IMG/VR virus record: IMGVR_UViG_3300025131_006650
Span: 1-21,379 of that record
Source of the DNA: a virus
Strand: one strand, 5' to 3'
Length of the DNA stretch: 21,379 nt
Both the position numbers and the translations under genes were made by a program. Positions 19,721 to 21,379 of the stretch are shown one piece after another (the first letter of the stretch is position 1; every line of letters starts with the position of its first letter). A model generated the notes under the pieces. The model saw only the letters and a program-made list of their open reading frames with translations. It searched no databases and was not told the origin of the DNA.

Positions 19721-21379
19721 TTATATAATTGGCTCTTCGCCTTCACATGCAGGAGCTGTGCCCGCCGTGCAGGTATTATCGATTGAATTACTGCTAGTTA
19801 TCCAATAAAGACTCTCATCACAATTACTATATAGACTTATTTGACCACATGATGCAGCAACATCTGTGACATACCCATTACCATCTTTGGTGACGCAGAT
19901 CCCTGTAACCATGTGAATCGTCCCGCCGGAACCTCCAATATTTATATCCACCATAGCATGTAGTGTCTCGTCACCACAGCTAAATGAGGTTTCACACTTC
20001 CCACCCGCCGTTGATCCCGCCGAAATTTGAAAAGCATTACTATATTCATGCGTTGATGTTTGTATTACACCATAAGGGTCGCATTGCGAGTCAACCCCCG
20101 TCACTATAGTATTATTAAACAGGATTAATGAGCACTCATCACACGACGACATCCCTATGCCTCGACCAGCTATTATACGGTTCAAATATTTAGGAGGTAT
20201 TCTATGGCAGTATGGCCCTGCCGTACTAACCGGGGAGCCGGGCGAACATCGAGCACAGCTCTCTGTGCGGCGCTGAGTTACTGCTTCACAATCTGCATCA
20301 TAATTAAAATGCTGACCACAAAGGATTCCATCGGTAAAAAAGGTCATAGGATGGGTTATATGCATATAGCAGCCATCATAATTAGATGTAAGGCCAGAGG
20401 CAAATACAAATCCTTGATTGCACTCTCTTTCTATACTGGTCGTATTACATGTGTCTTCATAACCACTAGTATAAATACACGAATCTATCTGTACCTGACC
20501 ACATGTAGCACCCGCGACATCATAAACGGCTAGTCCAGATCCAAAGGATATTTTCTCCACACAATCTTCTGCATAAGCTGATATATCACAGCCAGCAATA
20601 CCTTCAACATAAACGGTATTCGCTATATTAAGACCTACAGTCGCGATCTTGTTGCCGCACCCATCAGTCTCTTCGATCATTGTGAACCCAGCACCACCGC
20701 AACAACTGTTACCTGTACTAAAACATATCTTCTTAATGTCTTGTATATCACCCGAGCCATCAATACATGCATCTAATCTATTAACTGGAAAAGCATAATA
20801 TTTACAGTCAACATTATCATAATATACAGGGATCTTCCCAAGCCCAGATGGCGCATCAATATCCCAAGGCCATTCAACGTCAATAGTCTTAGTCGATACC
20901 GTGCCACCTGTAGCGTCATAAACGGTTTTACCATTCTCTAAATCATATTTGCCAACAGTGTCTAAACACCCGGTGATAGTAGCGTGAACTGGTCGCGGAG
21001 GTTGAGGAGTAACCCAAACCCCTCTCTCTCTATCTAATACGAGGTCTAGTGGGGCGACGGGCCATGTTTTAGGTTTTTGTAGCCAACCATCTAGGAATTT
21101 ATCTTGCAAAGCCAAGCTAGTAAACGTACCACCAGCCGCTGCTGCCTCAGAATCAGCTTTATTAGGAATAGGCTTGCCGCACATGTCACGGCCCCATTGT
21201 TGAATCATCAACGGTCCACGGATAGCCATGAAGCTATAGTCTGAAGCATAGCCTCCTGCACCACCCGCTTCGCCTTCTGGAATAGCCCAACCAGATGTTG
21301 GAGCAGATGTTCCACGACCTAACACCTCTATATCGTGGCCGCTTGTGGCAGTGTCTGATCTATTAGTAAGCAAAGTACT
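19721..21379 (-). CDS. Cysteine-rich, fibre-like virion protein (N-terminus outside window)
   Basis: The frame is open to the right window edge on the minus strand; a TTG near 21373 is unlikely to be the start. About 550 residues are visible. Near the N-terminal end is GGYASDYSFMAIRGPLM followed by QQWGRDMCGKPIPN, a pattern I associate with structural proteins of environmental tailed phages. The rest is glycine-, serine- and threonine-rich with beta-type strands and at least four loose repeats of a GxG[LFI] turn followed by a cysteine and a hydrophobic strand (GSGLAVYD, ASGLTSNYD, GRGIGMSS, GGAGFTMIEE). It contains 30 cysteines (more than 5 percent), very high for a phage fibre. No signal peptide or membrane span is visible. 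A tail-fibre, spike or head-decoration role is likely; the receptor or fold cannot be inferred. Confidence 0.65.
   Translation of the reverse strand, partial: STLLTNRSDTATSGHDIEVLGRGTSAPTSGWAIPEGEAGGAGGYASDYSFMAIRGPLMIQQWGRDMCGKPIPNKADSEAAAAGGTFTSLALQDKFLDGWLQKPKTWPVAPLDLVLDRERGVWVTPQPPRPVHATITGCLDTVGKYDLENGKTVYDATGGTVSTKTIDVEWPWDIDAPSGLGKIPVYYDNVDCKYYAFPVNRLDACIDGSGDIQDIKKICFSTGNSCCGGAGFTMIEETDGCGNKIATVGLNIANTVYVEGIAGCDISAYAEDCVEKISFGSGLAVYDVAGATCGQVQIDSCIYTSGYEDTCNTTSIERECNQGFVFASGLTSNYDGCYMHITHPMTFFTDGILCGQHFNYDADCEAVTQRRTESCARCSPGSPVSTAGPYCHRIPPKYLNRIIAGRGIGMSSCDECSLILFNNTIVTGVDSQCDPYGVIQTSTHEYSNAFQISAGSTAGGKCETSFSCGDETLHAMVDINIGGSGGTIHMVTGICVTKDGNGYVTDVAASCGQISLYSNCDESLYWITSSNSIDNTCTAGTAPACEGEEPII
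20132..20698 (-). repeat. Degenerate repeats of a GxG-turn plus cysteine strand in the fibre-like protein
   Basis: Four related units read on the minus strand, at 20657-20698, 20501-20545, 20369-20404 and 20132-20170. Each has a small-residue turn (GGAGF, GSGL, ASGL, GRGIG), 6-13 residues often including D or N, then a cysteine. Spacing between units is irregular, so these are structural repeats in the protein, not DNA-level repeats. Confidence 0.45.

Noticed and set aside
20204-20533. 109-aa plus-strand frame opposite the fibre-like gene
   Set aside because: Shadow of the minus-strand gene, which has long-range protein-like repeats; no ribosome site.
1-21379. CRISPR array, tRNA genes, att sites, integrase
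   Set aside because: None seen on either strand by reading; the Cas4-like nuclease stands alone without cas1/cas2 or repeats and is better explained as a phage replication/recombination nuclease.

Overview
The window looks like part of the genome of a tailed bacteriophage (Caudoviricetes), probably an uncultured environmental one. The reasons are a replication module (DnaB-type helicase end, primase, dNMP kinase, PD-(D/E)XK nucleases, DnaE-type polymerase, proofreading exonuclease), a phage-type sigma factor, a block of glycosyltransferase-like genes, a recombination gene, and a converging cysteine-rich virion-like gene. Genes are packed with 1-47 nt overlaps or gaps of at most 23 nt, and Shine-Dalgarno sequences are common. 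This points to a bacterial host, but nothing in the window identifies it. I saw no tRNA, rRNA, CRISPR array, integrase or IS element.

Layout. 1-4703: helicase C-terminus (cut by the window edge), primase, dNMP kinase, a Cas4/RecB-like nuclease, three small zinc-finger-like proteins and a small nuclease. 4700-9861: a C-family DNA polymerase III alpha encoded as two separate genes, with five genes packed between the halves (a 52-aa membrane protein, an unknown, a DEDDh exonuclease, an unknown and a zinc ribbon). 9874-10332: a sigma-70-like factor. 10325-17483: nine overlapping genes centred on glycosyltransferase-like proteins and an NTP-transferase, probably a glycan or nucleotide-sugar-like modification cassette. 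17480-19421: a Vsr/DUF559-like endonuclease, a probable single-strand-annealing protein and a zinc-binding protein. A strong intrinsic terminator follows (19447-19481). From 19466 to the right edge two genes run on the minus strand: an 80-aa protein with a conserved-looking CGCxxRKxxLNxxFPY tail, and a 30-cysteine, glycine-rich, fibre-like protein that runs off the window.

How it fits together. The plus-strand genes form one long translationally coupled train with no convincing internal promoter or terminator. Helicase, primase, split polymerase and exonuclease would make the fork machinery. The dNMP kinase would feed nucleotides. The two nucleases and the annealing protein would serve recombination and DNA processing. 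The sigma factor lies just before the glycosyltransferase block and may direct a later transcription class. The most notable feature is the split polymerase: the break falls just after the third catalytic aspartate (D608) and before the fingers, with no intein signatures, and the two chains total 1169 aa, close to one complete E. coli DnaE (1160 aa).
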